DNA of 64,000 bases, from NCBI GenBank assembly GCA_964596325.1, contig CAZQSQ010000002.1, forward strand, positions 1 through 64,000, written 5' to 3'. The translations under genes and the position numbers were made by a program. Each line of letters opens with the position of its first letter. The stretch's first letter is position 1. This DNA is from JBAZJI01 sp964596325. Lineage in GTDB: Bacteria; Patescibacteriota; Minisyncoccia; Minisyncoccales; JAGOPM01. Shown here piece after piece: positions 15,424 through 23,027 of this stretch. The notes beneath the pieces were generated by a model. The model was not told where the DNA came from. It made no database searches and worked only from the letters and a program-made list of their open reading frames with translations.

Positions 15424-17364
15424 ATGGCAAAAATACTTGGAATCGATTTAGGTACCACAATCACCAAAATGGCCACTATTCAAAACGGTGAGCCGAAATG
15501 CTTAGAATCACACGAAGGCAATGTTTTGGTGCCTTCTTATGTGGCTTTGAATAAAAATAACGAAAGATTAGTTGGAATCTTGGCTTACCGCCAAGCAGTT
15601 ACAAATCCGAAAAATACCATTCATGCCGTTAAGCGGTTTATCGGCCGCAAATACAGCGACCCCGAAGTGCAGGAACAGCTTAAAAAACTCTCTTACGAAA
15701 CCCGCCAAAGTTCTGACGGCGGCGTAGAAGTGAAAATGGGCGAAAAGTGGTATTCGCCGGTGGAGATTTCCTCCATGATTTTGCAAAAAATCAAAATGGA
15801 CGCTGAGGAAAAACTTGGCGAAAAAGTTGAAAATGTTGTCATAACCTGCCCAGCAAACTTTGATGATTCACAGCGCAAAGCCACCAAGGCTGCAGGTGAA
15901 ATTGCCGGCTTCAATGTTCTAAAAGTCATCAACGAGCCGACGGCCGCCTCTTTAGCCTATGGCTTGGGTAAAAAACAAAACCAAAAAGTTCTGGTTTATG
16001 ATTACGGCGGTGGAACTTTTGACGTAACCATCCTTAATGTCACCCCTGAGGTTGTCGAAGTTATCGCCACTGGCGGTGAAGCGCATTTGGGCGGAAATGA
16101 TTTTGACCAGGCCATTATGGATTGGATGATTAATGAATTTAAGAAGGAACAGGGAATTGATCTCTCCAAAGACTCTTTGGCTTTGCAACGCTTAAAAGAA
16201 GCGGCGGAAAAAGCTAAAATTGAACTCTCCTCGGCTATGGAGACCGAGATTAATTTGCCATTTGTGACTAGCGGCAGCGATGGCCCCAAACACCTGAATT
16301 ACAAAATTTCCCGAGCAAAATTCAATGAAATCACCAGGCATCTGGTTGAGCGTTCTATTGAAAGATGCAAAAAAACCATTGAAGAGGCGGTCAATAAAAA
16401 AGACGAGCCGAAATTGGCCAACCAATCCAATATTGATGAAATTGTTTTTGTCGGTGGGACTACTTTAATCCCGGCTATCAAAGATGCGGTCAAAGCCGCC
16501 TTTGGCAAGGAGCCGAATAAAACCCTTAACCCAGAGGAAGTTGTGGCCATTGGCGCCTCCATCCAAGCGGAAATTTTAACCGCGGCCAAGGAGGGCCGGG
16601 CTCCGGAGGGCGATATTAAAAGCGTTTTACTGTTGGATGTTTTGCCGCTTTCCTTGGGCATTGAAACTATGGGCGGAGTTAATACAGTTATGATATCGAA
16701 AAATACAACCATTCCGACTTCCAAGAGCCAAATATTCTCCACGGCCGCCGACAGCCAGCCCTCAGTGGAAATTAATGTTTTGCAGGGCGAGCGCGCCATG
16801 AGCCACGATAATCGTTCCTTGGGCCGCTTTATGCTTGATGGAATCTTGCCCGCCCCCCGTGGCGTGCCTCAAATCGAAGTGAATTTTGATGTTGATGCTA
16901 GCGGTATCGTGACAGTTTCGGCCAAAGATAAGGGCACGGGTAAAGCCCAATCCATAAAAATCACCGGCAATGTGGGCATTTCCAAAGAGGAAATTGAAAA
17001 AATGAAAAAAGAGGCCGAGCTGCATGCCGAAGAGGACAAAAATAAACGCGAGGCCATTGAGATCAAAAACCAAGCCGAACAGCTGATTTATCTCAACGAA
17101 AAAACCCTTAAAGAAAATGGCGATAAGGTGCCAGCCGAGATAAAAAAGGAAGTGGAGGAAAAAATAGAAAATCTCAAAAAAGTCAAAGACGGCACGGATA
17201 GCGCAGCCATTAAAAAGGCCAGCGATGAGCTGATGGTTTCAATGCAAAAAATCGGCCAAGCGGTTTATCAGGCCCAGCAGCAAACGCAACAAGCCCAAGG
17301 CAATCCTGAAAACCAGCAACAAAATCCCAATAATGCCCAAGAAGGGGAAGTAAAGGAAAAGTAA
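15424..17364 (+). CDS. dnaK: Chaperone DnaK (Hsp70)
   Basis: ATP-dependent folding chaperone, 646 residues. The ATPase domain has GIDLGTTITKMA at the N-terminus, VINEPTAASLAYGLG and the DYGGGTFDVTIL phosphate loop. The substrate-binding domain starts near VLLLDVLPLSLGIET and the C-terminal lid ends in a Gln/Asn-rich tail and GEVKEK. The position after GIDLGTT carries ITKM rather than the usual NS. It has no SD site. Third gene of the heat-shock operon, 41 bases after grpE. Confidence 0.97.
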   Translation: MAKILGIDLGTTITKMATIQNGEPKCLESHEGNVLVPSYVALNKNNERLVGILAYRQAVTNPKNTIHAVKRFIGRKYSDPEVQEQLKKLSYETRQSSDGGVEVKMGEKWYSPVEISSMILQKIKMDAEEKLGEKVENVVITCPANFDDSQRKATKAAGEIAGFNVLKVINEPTAASLAYGLGKKQNQKVLVYDYGGGTFDVTILNVTPEVVEVIATGGEAHLGGNDFDQAIMDWMINEFKKEQGIDLSKDSLALQRLKEAAEKAKIELSSAMETEINLPFVTSGSDGPKHLNYKISRAKFNEITRHLVERSIERCKKTIEEAVNKKDEPKLANQSNIDEIVFVGGTTLIPAIKDAVKAAFGKEPNKTLNPEEVVAIGASIQAEILTAAKEGRAPEGDIKSVLLLDVLPLSLGIETMGGVNTVMISKNTTIPTSKSQIFSTAADSQPSVEINVLQGERAMSHDNRSLGRFMLDGILPAPRGVPQIEVNFDVDASGIVTVSAKDKGTGKAQSIKITGNVGISKEEIEKMKKEAELHAEEDKNKREAIEIKNQAEQLIYLNEKTLKENGDKVPAEIKKEVEEKIENLKKVKDGTDSAAIKKASDELMVSMQKIGQAVYQAQQQTQQAQGNPENQQQNPNNAQEGEVKEK

Positions 17365-17411
17365 GATACGAAATATCTAACTTCTAATAACTAATGCCTA
17401 ATTACTAATTT

Positions 17412-18470
17412 GTGTCGAAGGACTACTACAATATTTTGGGAGTGAGTAAGACTGCCTCGCAAGACGAAATTAAGAAAGCCTATTATAATCTCGCTCACCA
17501 GCACCATCCGGATAAGGGCGGCAGCGCGGAAAAATTCAAAGAAATACACGAAGCGTATCAGGTGCTTTCTGATCCGCAGAAACGCGCCACCTATGATCAG
17601 TATGGCGAAATTCCCCAAAATCAGGGCTTTGGCGGTTGGGGCCAGGGCGGTTTTACGGAAACTGATTTTGACTTCGGGGGCTTTGGAGATATTTTCGAAG
17701 AGTTCTTTGGCGGATATGCCGGCAATCAAAGAGGCGGCCGCCGCGGATCCGACATCCAAGCCGATTTTGAGCTCACATTAGAGGAGGCATTTTATCCCCA
17801 GCATAAAGCCATAAAAGTAGAAAAGGTTTCCGCTTGCCCCAAGTGTTCGGGCAGCGGGGCTGACCCGGCTTTTGGCATGGAGAGATGCTCAACTTGCGGC
17901 GGTTCGGGCGTAGCCCAGAAAGTTATCCGCACGCCATTTGGCAATGCGGCAACCAGAATTACTTGCCCGGAGTGCCATGGCCAAGGGCAAAAGCCTAAGA
18001 AAAAATGCTCTGAATGCCGCGGGGAAGGCAATGTGCGCCGCACCGAAACAATCGAATTTGATATTCCCGGAGGTATTGATTCCAATAATGTCATAACAAT
18101 TCGGGGTAAGGGCAATGCCGGCAAACAAGGCGCCCCGGCCGGAGATTTCCATGCTAGAATTTTTGTTAAACCCAACCCGAATTTCCGCCGGCAAAACGCC
18201 GACCTCTATTCGACTATTGCGATCCCGATGACCAAGGCTGCTCTAGGGGGTGATGCGGAAATCAAAACAATCGAAGGGAAAAATTTATTGTTAAAAATCC
18301 CTACCGGCACGCAGCCCGGAAAAGTGTTCAAAATTTCCGAACGCGGCATGCCAAAATTGCGCGGCAATGGCCGGGGGGATCTCTATGTGGAAGTTGTAGT
18401 TAAGGTGCCGACCAAGCTGTCTAAAGATCAAAAACGGTTATTGGAAGAAATGGCTCTGGAGGAATTGTAA
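17412..18470 (+). CDS. dnaJ: Co-chaperone DnaJ (Hsp40)
   Basis: Delivers clients to DnaK and stimulates its ATPase. The 352-residue protein has a J domain with the HPD triad (HQHHPDKGG), a Gly/Phe-rich linker (GFGGWGQGGF), four zinc motifs (CPKCSGSG, CSTCGGSG, CPECHGQG, CSECRGEG) and the C-terminal beta domains, so it is a type I DnaJ. It is slightly short because the G/F region is reduced. The GTG at 17412 fits the family start SKDYYNILGV. Last gene of the operon. Confidence 0.96.
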   Translation: MSKDYYNILGVSKTASQDEIKKAYYNLAHQHHPDKGGSAEKFKEIHEAYQVLSDPQKRATYDQYGEIPQNQGFGGWGQGGFTETDFDFGGFGDIFEEFFGGYAGNQRGGRRGSDIQADFELTLEEAFYPQHKAIKVEKVSACPKCSGSGADPAFGMERCSTCGGSGVAQKVIRTPFGNAATRITCPECHGQGQKPKKKCSECRGEGNVRRTETIEFDIPGGIDSNNVITIRGKGNAGKQGAPAGDFHARIFVKPNPNFRRQNADLYSTIAIPMTKAALGGDAEIKTIEGKNLLLKIPTGTQPGKVFKISERGMPKLRGNGRGDLYVEVVVKVPTKLSKDQKRLLEEMALEEL

Positions 18471-18493
18471 GATTATTCTCTTGACTGTATAAT
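18465..18493 (+). promoter_or_regulatory. Possible promoter reading into the non-coding gap
   Basis: TTGTAA (18465-18470), 17 bases, TATAAT (18488-18493), overlapping the dnaJ stop. A transcript would meet the hairpin at 18530-18546 almost at once. It may be fortuitous. Confidence 0.25.
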
Positions 18494-18529
18494 CTCGGAC
18501 TGCGTCTTCTCCTTCTGGGCAAACAAAAA

Positions 18530-18553
18530 AACCGCAAAATGCGGTTGTTTTGT
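18530..18553. terminator. Hairpin terminator
   Basis: AACCGC (18530-18535) pairs with GCGGTT (18541-18546). On the - strand it is followed by seven T residues (strong), on the + strand by GTTTTGTTT (moderate). It can end dnaJ transcripts and - strand transcripts passing the tRNA. Confidence 0.7.
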
Positions 18554-18554
18554 T

Positions 18555-18570
18555 TGGTGCCCCCGGAAGG
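18555..18570 (-). other. tRNA 3'-end fragment with CCA
   Basis: Read on the - strand this is CCTTC CGGGGGC A CCA: the 3' T-stem strand, 3' acceptor strand, discriminator and CCA of a tRNA. The 14 bases 18557-18570 are identical to the 3' end of the intact tRNA-Lys at 18705-18718, which itself lacks CCA. No matching 5' half is present. It could be a decayed tRNA or an integration scar. Confidence 0.5.
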
Positions 18571-18588
18571 GCCACTTCGTGGCATACA

Positions 18589-18626
18589 AGAAGTTCTAAA
18601 GCTCATTTCATTCGCTTTGAACTTCT
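18589..18626. other. Strong inverted repeat in the non-coding gap
   Basis: AGAAGTTC then AAAGC (18589-18602, one unpaired T) pairs with GCTTTGAACTTCT (18614-18626): 13 base pairs with one bulge. It lies between the tRNA fragment and tRNA-Lys and has no T tail. The remainder of 18627-18672 shows nothing I recognise. Confidence 0.6.
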
Positions 18627-18671
18627 AATAAATCGTCCCATCTGCTCGGGTCCTTTTTTCTTCCGAATATA

Positions 18672-18700
18672 TAAAAAAGACGGAAAAATCCGTCTTTTTT
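18672..18700. terminator. tRNA-Lys terminator
   Basis: Near-perfect palindrome AAAAAAGACGG / CCGTCTTTTTT around a short loop, just downstream of the - strand tRNA. It works in both directions. Confidence 0.85.
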
Positions 18701-18705
18701 ATATG

Positions 18706-18776
18706 TGCCCCCGGAAGGAATCGGACCCTCGTCAACGGCTTAAAAGGCCGCTGCTCTACCATTGAGCTACGGGGGC
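18706..18776 (-). tRNA. tRNA-Lys (anticodon UUU)
   Basis: A 71-base cloverleaf: acceptor GCCCCCG/CGGGGGC with A73, D stem GCTC/GAGC, anticodon stem GCGGC/GCCGT with loop CTTTTAA (anticodon TTT), four-base variable loop, and T stem GAGGG/CCTTC. The T loop reads TCCGATT, so position 55 is C where nearly all tRNAs have U (pseudouridine). CCA is not encoded and must be added by the CCA enzyme. Confidence 0.93.
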
Positions 18777-18790
18777 TAAACAACTTTTGT

Positions 18791-18819
18791 ATTTTATTAT
18801 AAATCAGCAAAAATGTCAA
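18791..18819 (-). promoter_or_regulatory. tRNA-Lys promoter
   Basis: On the - strand TTGACA (18819-18814), 17 bases, TAAAAT (18796-18791). Predicted start is about 8 bases before the mature tRNA. Confidence 0.65.
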
Positions 18820-18856
18820 CGTATTAGGCGTGTGGATACGTATGATTTTCGTTATA

Positions 18857-18884
18857 TTGCACATTAATACCAATTTGTTAAAAT
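18857..18884 (+). promoter_or_regulatory. Probable promoter of the S41 protease gene
   Basis: TTGCAC (18857-18862), 16 bases, TAAAAT (18879-18884), with TGT directly before the -10 box (extended -10). Divergent from the tRNA promoter. Confidence 0.5.
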
Positions 18885-18913
18885 GGCCTAGGTGATAAAG
18901 CCTGTTTTATTTT

Positions 18914-20116
18914 ATGGATCAGAATACAAAAAATAATCTCCGGAAGTGGTTGACCGTTATTGCCATAATCGGTTTGGCCTTTTGGGGCGGAATGAAATTC
19001 CAACAATATCAAAACCCGCCGCCGAGCAAAATGCCCGTGGATGCGGATTTTTCTATTGTCTGGGATGTTTGGAATCAGTTAGAAAATAAATATGTCGGCA
19101 GCTTGGATAAAGAAAAAATGGTTTATGGAGCGGCTAAGGGCTTAACTGCCGCCTTAGAAGACCCTTACACGGTCTTTTTGGAACCAGAGATGGCCAAAGC
19201 CCTCAATGAAGATATCTCCGGAAAATTTGAAGGAGTTGGTATGGTTTTGGATGTCAAAGACAGCCAACTGGTCGTGGTTTCGCCGATTAAGGGCACGCCA
19301 GCCTATAAAGCCGGGGTCAAAGCCGGAGACAAAATCCTTAAAATCAATGGCACCTCCACCCAGGATATCCAGCTTGATCAAGCTGTTAAATTTATCCGCG
19401 GGCCCAAGGGAACTAAGATTACGATAACGATTTTGCGCGGCGCCCTGGATGCCAAAAACATCAAGGAGATTGAGCTTACCCGCGATGTAATCAATGTGCC
19501 CTCGGTAGAGCTGGAATATAAGAAAAATAAAAATAATGAGGAGATTGCCGTTATTAAAGTTACCCAGTTCCAAGACAATACCGTGCAGGAATTTGAAAAA
19601 ATTCTGCAAGAGGTAATGCTTAAAAAATCAAAAAGAATTATCATTGATTTGCGCAATAACCCCGGTGGGCTTTTAGACCAAGCCCAAGCCGTCGCGCAAT
19701 ACTTCCTCAAATCTGGCGATCCGATTGTTTACGAGGGCAATAGCAAAATAATGCCCGAAGTCCCATATATATCGCAGATTGATGGCCCGTTCCGCGGTTA
19801 TCCGTTGGTTGTTTTAATTAACCAAGGCTCGGCCTCGGGCGCTGAAATTTTGGCCGCGGCTTTAAGTGAAAATGGTGCTGCCAAATTGGTTGGCGAAAAT
19901 TCCTTTGGCAAAGGCTCGGTGCAGCTGCCCCAAATGCTACGCAGCAAAAGCATGCTCAAAGTCACTATCGCGCAATGGATGACCCCCAAGCGCAACATCA
20001 TCGACAAAAAAGGAATCAAACCCGATATCGAGGTAAAGATTACCGAGGAAGACGTTAAAAATGAGAAAGACCCCCAGATGGAAAAAGCTATTGAAATTGT
20101 TTCGGAAATGCAATAA
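18914..20116 (+). CDS. ctpA: C-terminal processing protease (CtpA-like, S41)
   Basis: Serine/lysine protease of the cell envelope. It has 400 residues: a cytoplasmic basic start, one membrane anchor (about 12-30), an N-terminal helical domain, a PDZ domain (GVGMVLDVKDSQLVVV to the GTKITITILRG strand) and the S41 catalytic domain with RNNPGG, nucleophile serine in INQGSASGAEIL and lysine in NSFGKGSVQ. Such enzymes trim envelope proteins or wall hydrolases after their C-termini are bound by the PDZ domain. It heads a run with rplI. Confidence 0.93.
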   Translation: MDQNTKNNLRKWLTVIAIIGLAFWGGMKFQQYQNPPPSKMPVDADFSIVWDVWNQLENKYVGSLDKEKMVYGAAKGLTAALEDPYTVFLEPEMAKALNEDISGKFEGVGMVLDVKDSQLVVVSPIKGTPAYKAGVKAGDKILKINGTSTQDIQLDQAVKFIRGPKGTKITITILRGALDAKNIKEIELTRDVINVPSVELEYKKNKNNEEIAVIKVTQFQDNTVQEFEKILQEVMLKKSKRIIIDLRNNPGGLLDQAQAVAQYFLKSGDPIVYEGNSKIMPEVPYISQIDGPFRGYPLVVLINQGSASGAEILAAALSENGAAKLVGENSFGKGSVQLPQMLRSKSMLKVTIAQWMTPKRNIIDKKGIKPDIEVKITEEDVKNEKDPQMEKAIEIVSEMQ

Positions 20117-20139
20117 AATAGGCATTAGAAATCAAAACT

Positions 20140-20604
20140 ATGAAAGTCATACTCCTAAAAGACATCGAGAACCTCGGCCGCAAATTTGAGGTCAAAGAAG
20201 TTTCCGACGGCTACGCCCGCAATAGGCTTTTCCCGGATAAACTGGCCAAAATGGCTACCCCCGATGAGCTTAAAAAGTTAGAAAAAGAAAAGACAAAGAA
20301 AGCCAGCCAGGCGGAGGCTAATTTGGCTGGTATCGAGGAATTAATCGGCAAGATTGACGGAACCGAGATTGCCATCCCCATGAAGATTGCCAAAACCGGC
20401 AAACTCTATGAATCAGTGAACGCCCAGAGGATTTCTGTAGAACTTAAAAAGATGGGATTTGAAGTAAAAAAGAGCCAAGTGGCGCTGGAACACCCCATCA
20501 AAGAATTAGGAGAATATAATGTCAGGCTGGAATTTGATATGGGCTTGGAGGCGGAGATCAGGGTCATTATTACCGAAGATCAAGAACAAAAAAAGGAGGA
20601 CTAA
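20140..20604 (+). CDS. rplI: Ribosomal protein bL9
   Basis: Large-subunit protein that binds 23S rRNA near the L1 stalk base. It has 154 residues with the family start MKVILLKDIENLGRKFEVKEVSDGYARNRLFP, the long connecting helix (KKLEKEKTKKASQAEAN) and a C-terminal domain ending in strands and an acidic tail. bL9 is reported as missing from several CPR lineages, so its presence helps place the genome. It has no SD site. 23 bases after the protease gene. Confidence 0.95.
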   Translation: MKVILLKDIENLGRKFEVKEVSDGYARNRLFPDKLAKMATPDELKKLEKEKTKKASQAEANLAGIEELIGKIDGTEIAIPMKIAKTGKLYESVNAQRISVELKKMGFEVKKSQVALEHPIKELGEYNVRLEFDMGLEAEIRVIITEDQEQKKED

Positions 20605-20618
20605 ATCCTCCTTTTTGC
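20591..20618. terminator. Terminator between rplI and rpmA
   Basis: Ten-base stem AAAAGGAGGA (20591-20600) / TCCTCCTTTT (20606-20615); the rplI stop lies in the loop. It can serve both convergent genes. Confidence 0.85.
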
Positions 20619-20629
20619 TTATATAAATT

Positions 20630-20902
20630 TCATTCAACGCTGGCGAATTTAGCAACGCGCTGTGTTCCATCGAACTTGCGTATCCTCTTGGTGCTAAATT
20701 TTACCGCGCCGTCGGCCATGGCAAAAATCGTATGGTCTTTGCCTAATTTGGTATTCTTACCGGAGCGGATTTTGGTTCCGCGCTGTCGAACGATAACCTG
20801 GCCAATTTTGACTTTCTCACCGGCGAAAAGCTTAACTCCCAAATATTTGGGGTTGGAATCGCGGCCTAATCTTGTAGAACCACCTGATTTCTTTGTTGCC
20901 AT
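20630..20902 (-). CDS. rpmA: Ribosomal protein bL27
   Basis: Large-subunit protein whose N-terminal tail reaches the peptidyl transferase centre. It has 90 residues with MATKKSGGSTRLGRDSNPKYLGVK and the central VRQRGTKIRSGKNTKLGKDHTIFA, both diagnostic. It lacks the cleavable N-terminal extension found in Firmicutes. It stands alone on the - strand between rplI and uppS, whereas in many bacteria it follows rplU (bL21). Confidence 0.96.
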   Translation of the reverse strand: MATKKSGGSTRLGRDSNPKYLGVKLFAGEKVKIGQVIVRQRGTKIRSGKNTKLGKDHTIFAMADGAVKFSTKRIRKFDGTQRVAKFASVE

Positions 20903-20957
20903 AGTAGTAAATTTCGGTTAAATTAAGACATACAAATATTAACAGAAAAACCTGAAT

Positions 20958-21686
20958 ATGTCAACAAAATACCCCAAATTCGAGAATTCGCCCCGCCATA
21001 TTGCCTTTATTCCCGACGGTAATCGCCGTTGGGCCAAAGCCAGGGGATTAGCCCCTTGGATGGGCCATTACGAGGGCTTTAAGGCCGTAGAAAAGGTCTT
21101 CAAGGCTTGTTTTGATATGAACATAGGCTGCGTTTCGCTTTGGGCGGCCAGCCGCGACAACATCTTAAAAAGAGACCCGGAGGAAATTAAATACTTGCTG
21201 AATTTATTCGCAGAAAAATTTTCCGAATTGGCGGATGAAAAATTTATTCATAAACAAAAAATAAAAATAACTTTTTTCGGTGATTGGCAGGAGCTTTGCC
21301 CGGAAAAAGTGATCAAAGCAATAGGGAAGTGCCACAAGAAGACCGCCAAATATCACAACAAAAATCTGAATATTTTTGTCGGCTACAGCGGCACTAAAGA
21401 AATGGTTGATGCCTGCGCCTCAATCGCCGCTGCCAAGGCGAAAAATAAAGATCTGCTCATTAATGGCGAGCTGCTCAAAGCCAATTTATATACCAAAGAT
21501 CTGCCGCCGGTTGATTACGTAATACGCACAGGAGGGGAGCCGCATAATTCCGATGGTTTTATGATGTGGGATACGGCCAATGCCCAGATCTATAACTCCA
21601 CCAAACATTGGCCGGATTTCAAGGAAAAGGAGCTGATAGAAACCTTGGAAGAATATAATAAAAGAGAAAGAAGGTTAGGAAAATAA
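20958..21686 (+). CDS. uppS: Undecaprenyl diphosphate synthase (cis-prenyltransferase)
   Basis: Makes the C55 lipid carrier for wall synthesis from farnesyl and isopentenyl diphosphate. It has 242 residues with the substrate loop HIAFIPDGNRRWAK (about 14-27), the GHYEGF segment, and the C-terminal signature RTGGEPHNSDGFMMWDTA followed by WPDF. In most UppS the second motif reads RTSGExRLSNFxxWQ, so HNSDGFMMW is a variant. Cytoplasmic, membrane-associated. The substrate chain length could differ from C55. Confidence 0.92.
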   Translation: MSTKYPKFENSPRHIAFIPDGNRRWAKARGLAPWMGHYEGFKAVEKVFKACFDMNIGCVSLWAASRDNILKRDPEEIKYLLNLFAEKFSELADEKFIHKQKIKITFFGDWQELCPEKVIKAIGKCHKKTAKYHNKNLNIFVGYSGTKEMVDACASIAAAKAKNKDLLINGELLKANLYTKDLPPVDYVIRTGGEPHNSDGFMMWDTANAQIYNSTKHWPDFKEKELIETLEEYNKRERRLGK

Positions 21687-21696
21687 TAATATAGAG

Positions 21697-21724
21697 ACAG
21701 CGCCCAAAAGACGCTGTTTTTGTT
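21697..21724 (+). terminator. uppS terminator
   Basis: ACAGCG (21697-21702) / CGCTGT (21712-21717), followed by TTTTGTTT. Confidence 0.75.
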
Positions 21725-21751
21725 TGACAATTCCAGAAAATTTTGTATAAT
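21724..21751 (+). promoter_or_regulatory. Promoter of the orphan membrane-protein pair
   Basis: TTGACA (21724-21729), 16 bases, TATAAT (21746-21751). A leader of about 140 bases follows. AAAGGAGG at 21773-21780 precedes no usable start codon within normal distance; a second SD at about 21890 serves the gene. Confidence 0.75.
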
Positions 21752-21900
21752 ATATAAAATTAACAACTAAATAAAGGAGGAATAATACCGCACTAGTTGA
21801 ACATTTCGGCTTGGGGCCACAGGCATTATTTTTTGATTTTCGAGAAGATTTTTGGCCCGATAATAATATTTTAAGTGTAAAAAATCAAAAGGAGGGCAAA

Positions 21901-22356
21901 ATGATGCCGATATTGATGTATGTTTTTCTTATTTTGCTAGCCGCAGTAAGCTTTGTGTTCCTGAATGGTAAAGGCGATTGGAGGGATACGCTAGCCGGTT
22001 TAGGAATGGTCTTTGCAATTACAGGAGTGATTCTTATGACGGTTGTATGGCCGGGGCTATATATGCTGACTTCAGCCGCCATTAAGGATGCAGAAGCAAC
22101 TGCTGAAAAAATGCTTCTAATATCCACTGGTGTGCAAACTACAAAAACCATTTATGATTTCGATAAACTTAGAATAGACAAAAATCTTTTTAATTTGAGT
22201 AACCCGGTCCATCGGGAATTAATTAAGGAGATAGACAGGGCTAACACTGCTATCAGAGATGCCCAAAATGGCAAAAAAGGCCCATGGAGCATGCTCTACC
22301 CGAGCATCGATAAATATCCACCAATCATTGAATTTGTCGATAATAAGACGCCTTAA
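21901..22356 (+). CDS. Orphan membrane protein, 151 aa
   Basis: Unknown. It has two hydrophobic helices at the N-terminus (about 4-21 and 31-55), then a soluble helical tail of about 95 residues with KEIDRANTAIRDAQNGKKGPW. AGGAGGG lies just before the ATG at 21901, so that start is chosen over an in-frame TTG at 21811. First gene of a two-gene operon. The frame is open back to the first SD at 21773, so a longer ancestral product is possible. Confidence 0.65.
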   Translation: MMPILMYVFLILLAAVSFVFLNGKGDWRDTLAGLGMVFAITGVILMTVVWPGLYMLTSAAIKDAEATAEKMLLISTGVQTTKTIYDFDKLRIDKNLFNLSNPVHRELIKEIDRANTAIRDAQNGKKGPWSMLYPSIDKYPPIIEFVDNKTP

Positions 22357-22392
22357 ATTAGGCATAAATCAGACACGAAAGGGAGTTGGCAA

Positions 22393-23013
22393 ATGATAAT
22401 CACAATACTACTCGCTTTGATTTGCATCGTGATTATTTTGGGCAGAAACCAGAAAAGGCCTGAAGCGAAAAATCCGCAAGAAGAATTTCTGCAAGATCTG
22501 AAAAATATTAAGCGCTGGCCTAAGATCAAATTCTGGCAAAGAGCTATTTTGTCGCGTAAAAATATGCGCTCTGATTTCGAGAAAATTTGCCAGATGTGTA
22601 CAGATTCGAAAGAAATTCCAGATACCGAACTTGCCGGGTTAATAGAAAGGATTATTAATATCCTTTCTATTAACCAATCTTGCTGTGAATATATTGTTCG
22701 TGAAAAAATTTGGAATAACAAAGAACGTGTTTCGCTGATTGCCAGGGCGCTTTTCAACTCCAATGTTTTTCTGAGTTTCATTGATATGAAAATCCTCGCA
22801 ATTAGTGTGAACTCTCTTGGTGATAGGGCGCGCAATTTAGGCGGCAGTAAATCAGACGATGAAAGGATTAAACGGGAAATTTCACACATGGAGAAAATTC
22901 AGTTTCAGAGAATAGCCGCCGACATCATAAGCCAGAAAGAAAAAATAGAGGAAATCGAAAAAGAATTTCAAGAATCAGAGATTATTCTTAAAATTCTAAA
23001 AACCGCCCCATAG
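22393..23013 (+). CDS. Orphan membrane-anchored protein, 206 aa
   Basis: Unknown. An N-terminal membrane helix (MIITILLALICIVIIL) is followed by a basic linker and a long, mostly helical cytoplasmic domain ending in a coiled-coil-like stretch (ISQKEKIEEIEKEFQESEI). AAAGGGAG lies at SD distance. It follows the 151-residue membrane protein by 36 bases, so they are probably co-expressed. It is convergent with the Xer gene and shares its terminator. Confidence 0.65.
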   Translation: MIITILLALICIVIILGRNQKRPEAKNPQEEFLQDLKNIKRWPKIKFWQRAILSRKNMRSDFEKICQMCTDSKEIPDTELAGLIERIINILSINQSCCEYIVREKIWNNKERVSLIARALFNSNVFLSFIDMKILAISVNSLGDRARNLGGSKSDDERIKREISHMEKIQFQRIAADIISQKEKIEEIEKEFQESEIILKILKTAP

Positions 23014-23027
23014 GCGGTTCTTTTTTT
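23001..23027. terminator. Terminator between the orphan operon and the Xer gene
   Basis: AACCGCC (23001-23007) / GGCGGTT (23013-23019), then a run of T residues (23021-23027). This is the point where the dominant gene strand switches. Confidence 0.85.

Noticed and set aside
18481..18493. TTGACT next to TATAAT as a promoter
   Set aside because: The boxes are only one base apart; a -35 at 18465 with a 17-base spacer is the only workable reading and even that is weak.
18625..18873. 82-codon frame across tRNA-Lys on the - strand
   Set aside because: Its middle part is simply the translated tRNA sequence, a common artefact.
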